Of a DNA stretch of 64,000 nucleotides, positions 36,701 through 51,700 are shown piece after piece (the first letter of the stretch is position 1; the number at the start of each line of letters is the position of its first letter). The stretch covers positions 50,654,805-50,718,804 of the forward strand of contig NC_134847.1 of NCBI RefSeq assembly GCF_965363235.1, in the 5' to 3' direction. This stretch comes from Mytilus galloprovincialis. Lineage: Eukaryota > Mollusca > Bivalvia > Mytilida > Mytilidae. The notes under the pieces were generated by a model. The model searched no databases. It saw only the letters and a list, made by a program, of their open reading frames with translations, and was not told where the DNA came from. A program made the translations under genes and the position numbers.

Positions 36701-39700
36701 GATTTCAAAGAAAGTAAAAAACAAACGTTAACAAGTTAAACAAATCCACTATAATTTTAAAATATGAGGTTGCATGGTTAACGCAATAATTGGGTCCATG
36801 AAGTTGCTTAATTCAAGCCTTTCTAATAATGTTTATAAACCCTCTTGCTGCAGATTTTTTTCTTGCTTTAAAAATTGTCTCTCCAAAAGCATCTTGAAGT
36901 TTCATATCTGTGACATTGCTAAACTTGTGCCTCTCTATAGAACAGCGCTTATCCGCAATCCATATTTTTCCCGCGTTAATCTAGCCGTAACTATGACAAT
37001 ATATATATAAGTAATTATATGAAAAGATGTTTTTAATACTTTTAACCTTGAAATATAGTTGGGGTCGGTTTTTTTTCTTGCTTTCAAAAACATGAAAATA
37101 ATATACCAATTGCTACTACTAGCTTTATAGACGATTTTGTTTTATCTTTGTCAAGTGAAATATCGATGATATATGGGATAGGAATAGAAATCATTGTTTC
37201 ACCTACTAATTCAACAATGTTCAACATCTCCATTTCGAATGAAAATAAATATTTTTAGATAAGCGCTTCCATGATGAAACGGGTTTAAAAAGTATTGAAA
37301 TATCGTATGGCAATACAAGTATATCGGTTAACATATGTGTACTTTTACAATAAAAAATCCTAACTGAGAATTCAATTGCGGCATTTGAACCCAAAAGAAA
37401 TTTACAAGTTCTCTTAAATAAAGCGTGGCTTATAATTTAATACGCCAGACGCACGTTTCGTCTACATTAGACTCATCAGTGACGTTCAGATCAAAATAGT
37501 AAAATAGAAAGCCAAACAAGTACAAAGTAGAAGAGCACAGATGATCCAAAATTCTAAAAAGTTGTGCCAAATACAGCTGAGGTTACATGTATCTATGCCT
37601 GGGATTAGAAATCCTTAGTTTTCATAATAACAATATTTAATAGATTCATGTGCACCAAATTTATCTAAGATTCAAATTAATATAATATATTGAATAATAA
37701 TAATTTCCTTTGTATCATATTAATGTTATTTTAATAATAAACAATGAACAGGTTCAGCGTTGTTAAAGGTTGAAATTCGCTTGTTCTTGAAGGGGGTCAG
37801 GCAGGAGCATGCGGTAGTTGGATTCTATCAGAGAAGACTAAAGTAGGAGATCAACCAAAGAAAATATTTGAAAGAGCCCATTTGGAAGAGAGAGATTTGC
37901 CTAAGAAACAAAATAAAGGTAGATAAATATAAAGTAATGAAACACTTAAATTGCATCACTGATTCGCCAGGGTAACTTATTGTATAACGTAGCGTTTGAC
38001 TTATGTTTTAAACCTTCTTTTTAATGTTTTGTTTTTGAAGATTGTCCACAACGCAGGATTGAGAGTATCATCGCAATAGCACTTAATTGCTCCTCTTTAA
38101 ATGATATTCACACCGTCAGCCGTCACTATGTTCTCGGGAAGGGGGGGTCTAAGCAGTCAGACTACATATAATGTACCACTACCGAGTCAACACTGAGGTT
38201 GAAAGTTCGAATCCCGCACGTGGCAGGCGTGCTCTACTCAATTAATTGACTAAGATTGTTAGTTTTTGTACCAAAGACAATTACAAAACGGAGTCAATCA
38301 GAAACGTCATTTACGTGAACATATTGACGTGTTTATATCATGCACAAAAAGAATTGGTTTACATTTGTTTAACCCCAAATGTACCCAGATTTAAAACAAT
38401 ACTATCGAATATATGGAATCAATAAATAGCCTTAACTTAAAATAAAATATGAATTTTTTTTCTAATTTCAGATTAAAAATCATGCATTACAAAAAATAGA
38501 TTCGATACTCCGTAAAAATAATAAGTGTAAAAGAGTTAAATATTTCCCTTAGCACATGCCACTCACCTTTTTACTTTTGACAAGAGAACTAAGAATTACG
38601 AAACAACATTATCAATGAAATGACAAAAGAAAAAAGAACTGGAACGTTTATCAAATAGTTTGATAATTAAGATACCCAAGAAAGATTATCATTTGGAATA
38701 TTTAGGAAGAAGAGTAAACAGGACTATACCTTTGCATTGTATGTGATTTTGTGTCGTATATGGATACAACATATCCTTTGCATTTTTTAACAAATTATTA
38801 TACAAAAGATAAATTGTGCAAGGTGTAATACCACTAAATCATAGTACATCACATCCGGTTGTATACGGAAAAGGGTCGCAAAAATACTCCCTTGAAATTG
38901 ACAGTTGTAGGAAATAAATACTACATATCATTGCTGTAAAACATTTCTGAGTCATCTAAACATTTATCTTGGGTGTTTCAAAGCACCATTATTTATTTTA
39001 CTATATTTTTTCAATAGAATATTTTGGAAACTTGAGTTTACATGGTTACTAAACTTTGTACACAGGAACAAAGGGAAAATAATTCGATTCGTTAACTTTT
39101 AGTGGTGGTTATTTTATTATGTGCCATGAAATGTCATGAGAAATTGTGTTTACTAAAATCGAAATTGTTTAGTATACGAGAAGCTTTTTAAAAAAAAATG
39201 TTTATAAACATATAAAACTAACACTTTATACAAATGATAACACATGGCGCGGCGTGTAAATATTTAGATAGAATATGATTATTTATGAGGAAGTTGTCTC
39301 GCGTTTGCACTTTCACTACAAATTCGAATTATCGATAAAGTGGGAAATCCATGACAATGTATGATTGTGTAAATAAACTCATCATAGACACCAGGACTAA
39401 ATTAAGAATACGCCAGACGCGCGTTTCGTCTACAAAAGACTCATCAGTGACGCTCGAATCTAAAAAGGTTAAAAAGGGAAAATACAGTACGAAGTTGAAG
39501 AGCATTGAGGACCAAAATTCCTAAAAGTTTTGCTAAATACAGCTAAGGTAATCTATGTCTGAGGTAGAAAAGCCTTAGTATTTCAAAAAATTCAAAAATT
39601 TGTAAACAGTAAATTTATAAATATAACCACATCAATGACAACTCATGTCAGCACAAAAAGTGCTGACTACTGGGCTTGTGATACCCTCGGGGAAATAAAT

Positions 39701-42700
39701 CTCCACCAGCAGTGGCATCGACCAAGTGGTTGTAAATAAACTCATCATAGACACCAGGACTAAATTTAGTATACGATGATATTTTTTTTTAATGTATTCA
39801 GAATTTTAAAAATTACAAATGCTCGTTTAACATACCAAACTGAAGCATTCGATTCAAGTCTATGAGGAGTTGAAATAAATCATCGTAAATTTGTCTTTTT
39901 CCTTTATATTTAGGTGAAGATGTAGTCTGTCGAAAAACGTCTGTATTTCATAGAAAATATTTAGCTCGTAAATGTAAGATAGAAACGCCTTTACGGCTAC
40001 AGAAAACTCAAACAGCTCGTCAGTCTGGTATGTAACGTTATTATTTTCGAACAAATGTAAATAACCGAAAGGTCATGTAAATGTAGAAACTTTTCATATA
40101 TAAAATGATTTGGAAGATAAAACAAAATGTAGACGTAACCTACATATGTGAAGGAGAAATATTTTTTTCTACTCTCTCTAATTACATTGACTGAAAGCCT
40201 TTAAAACCATAACAGAAAGCTGACAAATTTTCATCCGAAGCTCGTTTCGTTTTAAAAACGCCATCAGTAAAAAATGAATCAAAATACCAAATTAAAAAGC
40301 AATGTTACTATGTCATGAAATCTTTCCATACTAGAAAAAAAGGGTATTAATTTCAAGCTAGGGCATTGCAAAAATTTGTCAAAATCAAAATATAATACTT
40401 GTTTGTAAGTTTCACTTAAAAAACTTGATTTTGTTTTAAATTATACCGTTTGTTTTCCCGTTTGAATGGTTTTACACTAGTAATTTTTGGGGCCCTTTAT
40501 AGCTTGCTGGCTCCGTGTTGAAGACCGTACTTTGATCTACAATGATTTACTTATATCAATTGTTACAAGGAGAGTTGTCTCATTGGTACGCATACCATAG
40601 CTTCCTATATCTATTCTTAATAGATTAATACATCATCAATTAACGATGGAAAGAAATCTTTAAATTATTCAATAAAATTAAAACATTTAATTATATCTAT
40701 TGTTTTTTGTTTTGTTTTGGGGTAACTTTTACTTTGACCATTTTGACAGTTCTAAATTCATATTTCTATATCGAAGTGTAAATTGACAGAGCTGCGAAAA
40801 TTTAAACTTGGCCTTCTTATATCATATTAATACCCTATAAGTAATTATATCATAGATATCATAATGGGTAATTATATTATGGATACCATTGTTGGGTTTT
40901 TTTTCTCGTTTGCATTTTCCCCGACAAATTCATGCTATTTAAGTGAAATATTACAAAAATGTAACATTCTGAGTGGATATATGTTTCAAAAAACATATTT
41001 CATGAGAACATTGCCTTTAGTTTTGACTCTACCGTAATTACTAGTAGACAGAGGGAGCCATACTCAGTGTTTATGTAGCTTTTTCTCCTTATTTTATATT
41101 TTGCTATAATAGAAAACTTTTCCTAAGTTATACCCTAATGATCGTTTAATAATTATGAGATGGAATTATTTATTAAGCATAAACAACAAAGGATTCACTT
41201 AAAGCTTGTTATGTCCCTCTCTAGAACGCGGCGTGAATTTAAGGTTTACGAAAGGACTTATTGAAACCGATATTGAGTTATTAAACATTTATATGGATAG
41301 TTCTTCATCTTGAATACTGCAATAACTCATTTATTATTACATTTTGTTTTTCATACATAAGTGAAGGTTACCCCAAAAGTTGAATTTATTGGCCTAGAAA
41401 ATTAACATTTTGAGGGACTCAGAGGAAAATGGACCAAAATGGACCTTCTAATAAAGACAACGAGGTTCATTAGTTATATTTATCATCCTTGAGTCATATC
41501 TTGTATCATATCCAACGTTGCAGGTAGATGATATAGATATTGGATCATTTATTGTTCTACACTATATTCTAATGTGATGTGGCCTGACTTTTTCAAAACA
41601 GTTTTATTCGAATCGCTGTAGATGTCGTCTATAATCGTAAATATGTTTTTTTCCTTTATGTTTAGGTGAAGATGTAGTCTGTCCAAACACGTCTGTATTT
41701 CAAAGAAAATATTTAGCTCGTAAATGTAAGATAGAAATGCCTTTACGGCTACAGAAAACTCGAACAGCTCGTCATTCTGGTATGTAACATTATTACTTTT
41801 GAAAACATTTATTAACCGAAAGCTCATGTAAATGCAGAAATTATTCGGATGTAAAAATAGGTCGGAAGATGAAAAAATAGACAAAATGTACAGATTTGAA
41901 GGAGAAAATGGTTTTATTCTACACTCTCTATTGACATTGACTGAAAAGCCTTAAAATGATAACAGATAGCCGACTAATTTTCATCCGAAGCTTGTTTCGT
42001 TTTAAAAATCCCCTCTGTGAAAATTGAATCAAAACAACTCGAATATAAAAAAAAATACCAAATTAAAGAGCAATTTTTACTGTGTCGTTAAACATCTTTC
42101 CTTCCTAGAAAAAAATGCACGAATTTCAAACTAGCGCATTGCAAAAATTGTAGTATAATTTGTCCAAATCGAAATATAACACTCATTTGTAAGTTTCGCT
42201 TAAAAAAACTTGAAATATAGTCCCTTTTAATAGATTAATACACCACCAATTGACAATAGAATTAATTCATTAAATTTTTTCAATACAATTAACACGCTTA
42301 ATGATATTTATATTTATTTATTCTGTTTTGGGTTAATTTTTACTTTGACCATTTTAACAGTTCTAAATACATTCCTTTTACTCCAGAAATTGTGTAAATT
42401 CGCACATATGACATTGAACATAAAAACTTTTGTCTTTTAACTGTCTCCGATTTTCCATATCAAAGTGTAAATGAACAGAGCTGTGTAAATTAAAACATGG
42501 CCTTCTAATATATTATATGAATCCTCTACTAGTAATTATATCATAGATAACATAATGGGTAATTATATCATGGATACCATTGTGCATGGGTTTTTTTTTT
42601 TCTCGTTTGCATCTTCCCCGACAAATACGAATATATGAAAATGTGGGAAACCCGTGACAATATATGTTTATATATTATAACAGATGATTATTTATTACAC

Positions 42701-45700
42701 ATGTTTAAAATTAAACAAACTACAAAAGCTCGTGTCAAAATAACAAACTGTCTGATTAAGAAGGATATGAATCAAATCTGATAGAATTCCAAATTAATCT
42801 TCGTTAATTTATTTTTCCCCCTTTATCCTTAGTTGAAGATCTAATCAGTCCAAACACTAACTTCTGATTGGTCTCTAAGACATTGAATGTAGAATATAAA
42901 CGCATTTCGTAATTTCCTGATTTTTTACTATATGAAAAATTCAATTGAACTGAGCTGTTTAGATTGAAAATGTCCTTCTTATATTGTATTACTACTCTAT
43001 TGATAATTATAGTATATCATAGAGGTAAATAAAAAACAGAGACTTTCAAACTTATAAGTAAAAGTGACAAACTTTACACCTTCGATCGATCATTGATTGT
43101 TTTCTATTCAATTCTAACTACATATAGTGTTAACATAGCGATCAGGTCTAACCCCGCCACATTCTGTAGTGCCTGTCATGAGTCTGTATTCAGTGGTTGT
43201 CGTTGGTTGTCGTGTTACATATTTGTTTTTTGTTCATTATTTTTCACAAACATAAGGCCTTTAGTTTCTAGTTTGAAGGAGTACATTTATTTTGTCATTT
43301 TGAGGCCTTTAATAGCTGATTTTGCGGTAAGGGTTTTATTCATTTTTGTATAGTTCACAGTGGCCTATAGTTGTTAAAGTCATTTGGTCTTTTGTGGAGA
43401 TTTATCTCATTGGCAATTGTACCACATCATTTTTAAATATTTATGTCTTTAACATGTTCATCTTAAATCAATTTGTAACCAACAGACATAGTATTGAGCT
43501 ATTAAGGATGAAGAGTATACAAACACTGTTTCTAATGTGCATGTACTGATTTTGTGTCATGGAAGGATACCCATAATCTTTTGGGCGATGCATAAATTCA
43601 TTTTAAAATTCTAGATACGACTCAAAAATATCGCAAAATATGGAATTACTGTTGGAATCATTAAACTGTAATGGATGTGGTTTAGGTAGTCTCGCTTCAA
43701 AGTAGTATTTTATTAATCAAATGTTTAGTTTATGATTAATTTGATTTTAACATGGTAAAATATATAAAATAAGTAGCTTTATTAATTTAATTAACAAAGT
43801 CTTCTAATCTAATAACTGTTCAATATTCATTAATTCAAAACCATTTCATTACCTACAGTTTTGTAAGTGATCAGTTAATCCATAAATCATAAATAGGAGT
43901 TGGTCTGGTGAAGAGAATTTAGTTCTCCACTTGTACTTAAAGATAAAAACGAATTCTCTTCTTGTATATATGACCCAGCAGTGTTGCACTGCTTACCTTC
44001 CTTTAGACATTTAAAATTCAGTATAAATTAGCATAAAGCTCGTTGGAATTCTTAATGACTTTGAGTTAATACTCAGCAATTATTTTAGAATCATTTTGGT
44101 ACGATTAACTTAATTCCTAAACACAAAGTAAAGTATATATATTTATATCTATTTACTTTGGCATTAGTTTTTGAATAACTATTCTATTTGAATTCATTGA
44201 CTTGAAATACTTTCCTTTTCTATTTCGTTGCAAACTGACTCTAGTTATTTACATTTTGTTTTTGAACTTATCTTATGAATATCTATTCTTATTTTTTCTA
44301 TGTTTTATTTAAATGTTGTATATTTGAATATAAATAATTCTGTTTGATTTCTTTCTTTAACCATCCAAAATCAGATATCAGGTAACACAATGATCGCAAA
44401 TTATTTGCAAGCCAACAATATAGGTTCAACCCACCGATTTTTCCTTAAACTGTCCTGTACCAAATCAGGAATATGGCAGTTGTTATCTTCAGTCCGTTTC
44501 TTTGTATCTTGACATGTTCAGTGTTTTTGTTTCTATTGTTTTCTTTTTATACTTGATATATTTTCCGTTGTTTCAGTTTGTTACTTAATTTTGTTTTGCC
44601 TAATCGAATTGTGACTATTGAATAGAGGTATACTACTGTTACCTATATGTATAATGAATAACTTTGTAATCAAAAGTCCCTGTATAATTGTATTTGTCCC
44701 TTAATCTTTAGGTAAAGAGTTAACCTCTAAAGTTAATCGGAAATATTTTGCCAGTAAATATAGGAGGAAAATGTCTTTACGGTTACAGAAATCTCAAACA
44801 GCTCGTCATTCTGGTATGTATTTTTTTCTGAAACATTCGTATAACTGTTAACTCATTTAAATAAAGAAATTATTGAAATGCAAAATAGGTTGGAATATCT
44901 AAACACATGACGGAATATACATTTTTGACCAGAGTTTTCAATCAAAAGAGAACATGTGGAATTTGGTTCAAATCTTTTTTTATACGACCGCAAAAATCTT
45001 AATTTTTTGGTCGTATATTGCTATCACGTTGGCGTCGTCGTCGTCGTCGTCGTCGTCGTCCGAATACTTTTAGTTTTCGCACTCTTACTTTAGTAAAAGT
45101 GAATAGAAATCAATGAAATTTTAACACAAGGTTTATGACCACAAAAGGAAGGTTGGGATTGATTTTGGGAGTTTTGGTCCCAACATTTTAGAAATAAGGG
45201 GCCAAAAAGGCCCCAAATAAGCATTTTCTTGGTTTTCGCACTATAATTTTAGTTTAAGTGAATAGAAATCTATGAAATTTTGACACAAGGTTTATGACCA
45301 CAAAAGGAAGGTTGGGATTGATTTTTGGAGTTGAGGTCACAACAGTTTATGAATTAGGGGCCAAAAAGGGGCCCAAATAAGCATTATTTTTGGTTTTTAC
45401 ACCATAACTTTAGTATAAGTAAATAGAAATCTATGAAATTTAAACACAAGGTTTATGACCATAAAAGGAAGGTTGGGTTTGATTTTGGGAGTTTTGGTCC
45501 TAACAGTTTAGGAATAAGGGGCCCAAAGGGTCCAAAATTGAACTTTGTGTGATTACATCAAAAATTGAATAATTGGGGTTCTTTGATACGCCGAATCTAA
45601 CTATGTATGTAGATTCTTAATTTTTGGTCCCGTTTTCAAATTGGTCTACATTAAGGTCCAAAGGGTCCAAAATTAAACTTAGTTTGATTTTAACAAAAAT

Positions 45701-48700
45701 TGAATCCTTGGGGTTCTTTGATATGCTGAATTTAAAAATGTACTCAGATTTTTAATTATTGGCCTAGTTTTCAAGTTGGTCCAAATGGGGGTCCAAAATT
45801 AAACTTTGTTTGATTTCATCAAAAATTGAATAAATGGGTTCTTTGATATGCCAAATCTAACTGTGTATGTAGATTCTTAATTTTTGGTCCAGTTTTCAAA
45901 TTGGTCTACATTAAGGTCCAAAGGGTCCAAAATTAAACTAAGTTTGATTTTAACAAAAATGAAATTCTATGGCTTATTTGATATGCTTTATCTAAATATG
46001 TACTTTGATTTTTGATTATGGGCCCAGTTTTCAAGTTGGTCCAAATCAGGATTCCATATCAAGTATTGTGCAATAGCAAGAAATTTTAAATTGCACAGTA
46101 TTGCACAATAGCAAGAAATATCTAATTGCACAATATTGTGCAATAGCAATTAATTTTCAATTGGAGTTATCTTTCTTTGTATAGAATAGTAGTTGATAAT
46201 ATATGTTGGAAATTTGCCAGACATGACTATGATGTCATTTTCTATTTTTATTTGCCAATAACTTTATGTAAATAACTTCATTGGAAATTTGCCAATATAA
46301 AATGTTGCTGATGAAGCTTTTTTTCCTTATCTTATCTAAAATGTTTTTAGATAATGTATGTTGGACATTTGCCAGACATGACTATGATGTCATTTTCTAT
46401 TTTTATTTGCCAATAACTTTATGTAAATAACTTCATTGGAAATTTGCCAATATAAAATGTTGCTGATGAAGTTTTTTTTATTGTTTTATACAATAAACAA
46501 TGTATATTCACTTTTACTACCAACCAATCTTTACCATTCAGTGATAACAAGCACTTTATTTTACATTTTAATATTTTATGATGTATTTAAAAGAGTAGTT
46601 ATTGTTGCAAACTCCATTAGAAATTTGAATTGATATCAGTTTTGGAAAAAGGGAAACGGGGATGTGAAAAAAAAGGGGGGGGGTTTAAATTTTTCTCATT
46701 TCAGATTTCATAAATAAAAAGAAAATGTTTTCAAACATTTTTTTGAGAGGATTAATATTCAACAGCATAGTGAATTGCTTAAAGGCAAAAAAAACTTTTA
46801 AGTTCATTAGACCACATTCATTCTGTGTCAGAAACCTATGCTGTGTCAACTATTTAATTTTAGATTTAAAAAGTTTGAAGAAGAAATCTTTAATTGATTT
46901 GTAAAATCTTGACATTTGTTTTGTGTAAAAAAAAACCATGTAATGTCAAAAATTTGATCACAATCCAAATTCAGAGCTGTATCACGCTTGAATGTTTTGT
47001 CCATACTTGCCCCAACTGTTCAGGGTTCGACCTCTGTGGTCGTATAAAGCTGCGCCCTGCGGAGCACCTGGTTTTCATTTATGCTCGATATTACATGTTT
47101 CTTTCTTTTGGCTCAGATTTTTGGGGAATACAATCCCAGCTTCAGAATTTGGTCTATTCTGTCTCGTCATAGACGTTAAACTGGTTTTGTCTGTTGCCAT
47201 GCACTGTTTGGTTGACTTGAATCTCGAATTGAAGGATCAAAGCAATTGTATTTGTAATAATACTTACTTTTTTACTTTGTGTTTCTGTATCCTACCATGA
47301 ATTAAATATGTTTACAATAACTTTAATACATAAGAATGATTAAAGGAGACCATGAAGTTTAAGGGTTGTTATTAATTACTGTTACTGTTATAATTAACAT
47401 CGCCATTAAAGTGGGAGGTTTGGCATGCCACAAAACCAGGTTCAACCCACAATTTTTTTTCTTAAAATTCCCTGTACAAAGTCAGGAAAATGGCCATTGT
47501 AATATTAAAGTTCATTTCTATGGGTGTTACTTTTAAATGTTGTGTTTCTGTGGTAACGTAGTTCTCTTATATTTGATACGTTTCCCTCAGTTTTAGTTTG
47601 TAACCCGGTTTAGTTTTATCTCTATCGATTTATGAATTTCGAACAGCGGTATACCACTGTCGCCTTTATTTACGGGTTGGGTTAAACCATTAAATTGTGC
47701 ATTATCATGTGGTACAGTTGACCAGTTTAATCTTTTGCACTTGATGCATTATTCCAAATCAGATGTATTGTGAACATATCATTCATATCATGGATTAATA
47801 TTGAAACACATATACCGAACAAAAAAGAAGTGAGTACAAATTGTAATCGGGGTCACCATTCCTGGTTCAGTTAAGTTAACGGAGTTAATCAGCTTGAAAA
47901 ATAAGAAAATAAAAACTTGTGCAGAATAATCTCAAATGAGTTCGCTTCTCAGTTTCAAAATAATTAACTTTTCATAACACTAGTATATATTGATAAGGGA
48001 TTACTATAGGAACCAAAAGAGCCAAAAAAAAATATATCGGTCAATGTGCTTGTTTACGAGATATTAGCCATTAAAGTTTTGGCTGGAAAATGTTTTCTCT
48101 TGACTTTCATAGCCTTATCATTGACAAGTTTAAGTTCTCAAAAACTATTAAAGAATAATTAAAATTAAAGACTTTTACAGATGGTTTATAATTATACATG
48201 TAAGAGATTTATAAAAAAAAAATGGGGGTCAATTTTTTAAAGGCATTCAAATTGATAAAACCATAGGATTTCGAAAATCGGACAACAATTCCAAGACATG
48301 ACAAGCGAACTTCCTTAAATATGCGTTCTCACATAACAACAAATTAGTAGAGTAACACTATATTTATTGAAATTAGCCGCTTCATTTCTGTTTAAAGAAT
48401 ATAAATCCTATTAATTTTGTCATTTGTGTTAAAGTAAACACATAATCTAGAATAAAAATTAATTTTTCAACAAAAGTGACTCAAAATAACTTTTTTTATA
48501 ATAAAGCTGATTTTTCACAAAAGAAATGCTTAAGAACCTGTGTGCCTCAAGTTATATTTTGTTAGGATAAGTCAAAACACAAAAATACTGAACTCAGGGG
48601 AAAATTCAAAACCGAAAGTCCCTACTCAAATTATAAAACACATCAAACGAATGGACAACAACTGTCATATTCCTGACTTTTTACGATAATATAAATTTAA

Positions 48701-51700
48701 TCACGAGTCATCTATAGGAGTTCAAATTTGTTCCATGCAACGAATTATGGAGCCTAGTGGACTCTAAAATTTCAAATAAAAGTTCTGATTATCAACAAAA
48801 ATAAAATTTAATTCGAAAATTAATCGTAGTTTACTATACAACTAATTCTTATCAAAGTTGCATATTTTCTTTATAGAGCCACAGAACGTAAGTGCAAGAA
48901 AAAAACACAACTTATTTTCTCGATTAATTGGTGATATCACCTTTCAAAATGCAAACACGTTTATTCAATCTATTAAATGAATGAACCTGTGTAATGATAG
49001 TATCCCACCCCTTATTTGGAGGACACTGCCACCCATGAACTGCTATTGCATGATTGTTGTCGACATCTAATGACCAAAACGATATCTTTAAAATAGTAGG
49101 TCTCCTAGTCCACACTGTTATGAAATTAAATATAAATCTTAAAAGAAACACAGTGTTCAGCTAGTTTAACGTGTTTAATAGATTCACATTCTTCAAGTTC
49201 CATGTGGGACCATTTTTATATAATAGATTCAAAACAATTAGTCCCTTTTGGATCATATTTATTGCATTGTGTTATTTAAATTATGACATTCATCTGATTC
49301 AGCATTGTATGCGATTTAAAGAAGTTTCTTATTAAAATTAAGGTACAAGTTTTGGAGGTCAGCCAGATGGTAGTATCACTAAATTAACATCTAGCCCAGG
49401 AGAAGATAAACCAAAGAAACGTTTTCGAAGGAACCCGTTAGAAGGGAATACCGTGTCAAAGAAACAGAAGAAAGGTACTATAAAGTAAAATAATAAAATA
49501 CTGAACTCCGAGGAAATTTCAAAACGGAAAGTCCCTTATCAAATGGCAAAATAAAAACCTCAAACACATCAAACGAATGGATAACAACTACCATATTCCT
49601 GACTTGGCACAGGCATTTTCTTATGTAGAACATGGTGGATTGAACCTGGTTTTATAGCTAGCTAAATCTCTCACATGTATGTGTTATTTTAAAGAAAATG
49701 GTATATACTATTCTTTTTTTAGTGTTTTGTGGGTGTTTGATGAATACAAACAATTTTTTAAATCGCCTATCTTGTTAAAATATCTTCACATTTCGTCGCA
49801 AATCACTCTCCATATATCTGCCAACTAGAACCTCTAAACGGGACTTGGCCTATAAATATCGATTGTCGCGACTTCTTGAAAACGAATTGATGGAATTCAA
49901 ATAAACTTGCAATGTTACATGGGACATGAAGTTGTGGACCTGCTTATTTACCTTTAATCTTATTCATAACGGGTAGGGGTTATACATACATGCACCAGAA
50001 CAAAATAATTGACTTTGCCATTTTAAAATATATATTTATTTGAAAGGATACATGAAGTTGACATAGGTGTCCCATGAAAAACTCACACATTTACTCCACA
50101 AAAAATGACAAACGGATCTCTAGTTTGATAAAATACTCATTACTTAATTATTTTAAAACAGGGGCGAAAGATACCAAGGGAACAATCAAACTCATAAACG
50201 CAAACTAATAAATTGAAAATAAACTGACAACGCCATTGCTATAAATGAAAATGACAAACAGACAAATAATAATAATATTAGAAAGTAGACCTTTATGCTT
50301 CAACGTAGCGTGCTAGTTAGTCTCGTAAATCTGAACACATTCATACAATATAAAAATATAACATCAACATCATTTTCCACCTGTATATGCATGTATTTGT
50401 TGCCGCTGTACATAAAATTCTACCTTGTAACATTATCCTGGCTGCAAGCTAATTATATTTGAGCTTACTCCTAAATTTAGCGTGTATATATAGCAGTGTA
50501 AAATATATATCAACAACATTGTACTTTGAGGCTAACACAACATTCATTGTGACACCATGGATTCAGTATTCCTTCTGTACTAATACTTAGAACTAATATC
50601 AATGATGAAACGCAATATATGTAATCGATAAAAAAAAACAACAAAAAAACAAGTTAAAAACTACATAACTCTGAAGCGCATTTCTAGATTGACCTTCAGC
50701 AGGAACGATCAAAAGCATAATATATTTGAAGGCCAATAACTTATAACAGCTGCAATAGTTGATTAAAGATAAAGATGATTGTTCAAAAGTGTACGTTAAT
50801 AATTTCATCTGCCGACATGATTGCAGATAATATAAAGTCGTTAATAAAAAAAAAATATCTTAAAACAAATATGAGCGAATACATGTTTATTGAACAATGG
50901 TATGCCTTAACGTACAGTAAATACTATATTAATACTGAAACCTAACATATTAGCTTACTGCGAGTTGATCAGTTTTCACTGTTACTCCTAAATGATGGGC
51001 GTTTGAAATATATCAGGGGTGGTGTTCTCGAAGCTATCTTAGGATTAGAACGTGTCCTAAGTCTATCTTATGACAAGTCTTTACCCTAAGTCGTGTTCTC
51101 GAAGCTCTCTTAACTTATGATATATCTTATTTATCGTCCTAACTGTAGGACACCCAATAGGGTGTCTTATGAGCATCCTATCTTCATCCTAGTGTAATAA
51201 AGTTTGGATTTCGCTTTTTGCTCATTATTTTACGTGAAAATGAACATGAAATGAAACGCACCATCGGTTATCAACTCGTATATAAAGAAATTGTGCATGA
51301 TTTTAAACTTTGAACTTCGTGTTTCACGATACGATTACACTACAAATTTAATTCTCATTTCAAAACAAATTGTTTTCCAGTTTAAATAACAATCTTTTTT
51401 TTATATAATTACATTGGTAATTATGCATTTAATTCTGTACATGTTATTATACAATTCGTAAACAATTTTATTAAATAATTTCGTAATTAATAAATGTTTA
51501 ATCAAAAAATATCTTTAACGATTTAAAATTTCGACTTAGGATATGTTTAGGACGCCCTAACATAAGATTTGTCTGAGATAGCTTCGAGACACAACTTAAG
51601 AGTGTCCTAAGTTGATCTTAAGTTCATCCTAAAATTGGTCTAAGATGTGTCTTAGGGCGAATCTTAGGATACTTTCGAGAACACCACACCAGAACTGTCC

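Larger units (their letters stand above)
44981..47046 (+). mobile_element. 2.1-kb element with TATACGACC inverted ends
   Basis: It begins TATACGACCGCAAAAATC and ends TCTGTGGTCGTATA, so the tips are about 14-bp inverted repeats. Inside, in order, are a (GTC)n microsatellite, three tandem units of about 165 bp, four of about 125 bp, a set of TTGCACAATATTGTGCAA palindromes and a duplicated 150-bp block. I recall this element with the same right end (AGCTGCGCCCTGCGGAGCA follows) from many bivalve sequences. No transposase frame is present. The superfamily is not known to me. Confidence 0.65.

Noticed and set aside
41549-41884. 111-codon minus-strand frame, and a similar one at 39860-40054
   Set aside because: They are antisense shadows of cassette exons B2 and B1, which have proper splice sites on the plus strand.
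47020-47060. GGTTCGACCTC resembling a tRNA B box
   Set aside because: It belongs to the right tip of the TATACGACC element; no A box or cloverleaf around it.
46894-47300. Two overlapping plus-strand frames of about 90-100 codons
   Set aside because: They lie across the right end of the TATACGACC element, in different frames over the same DNA, without gene structure.
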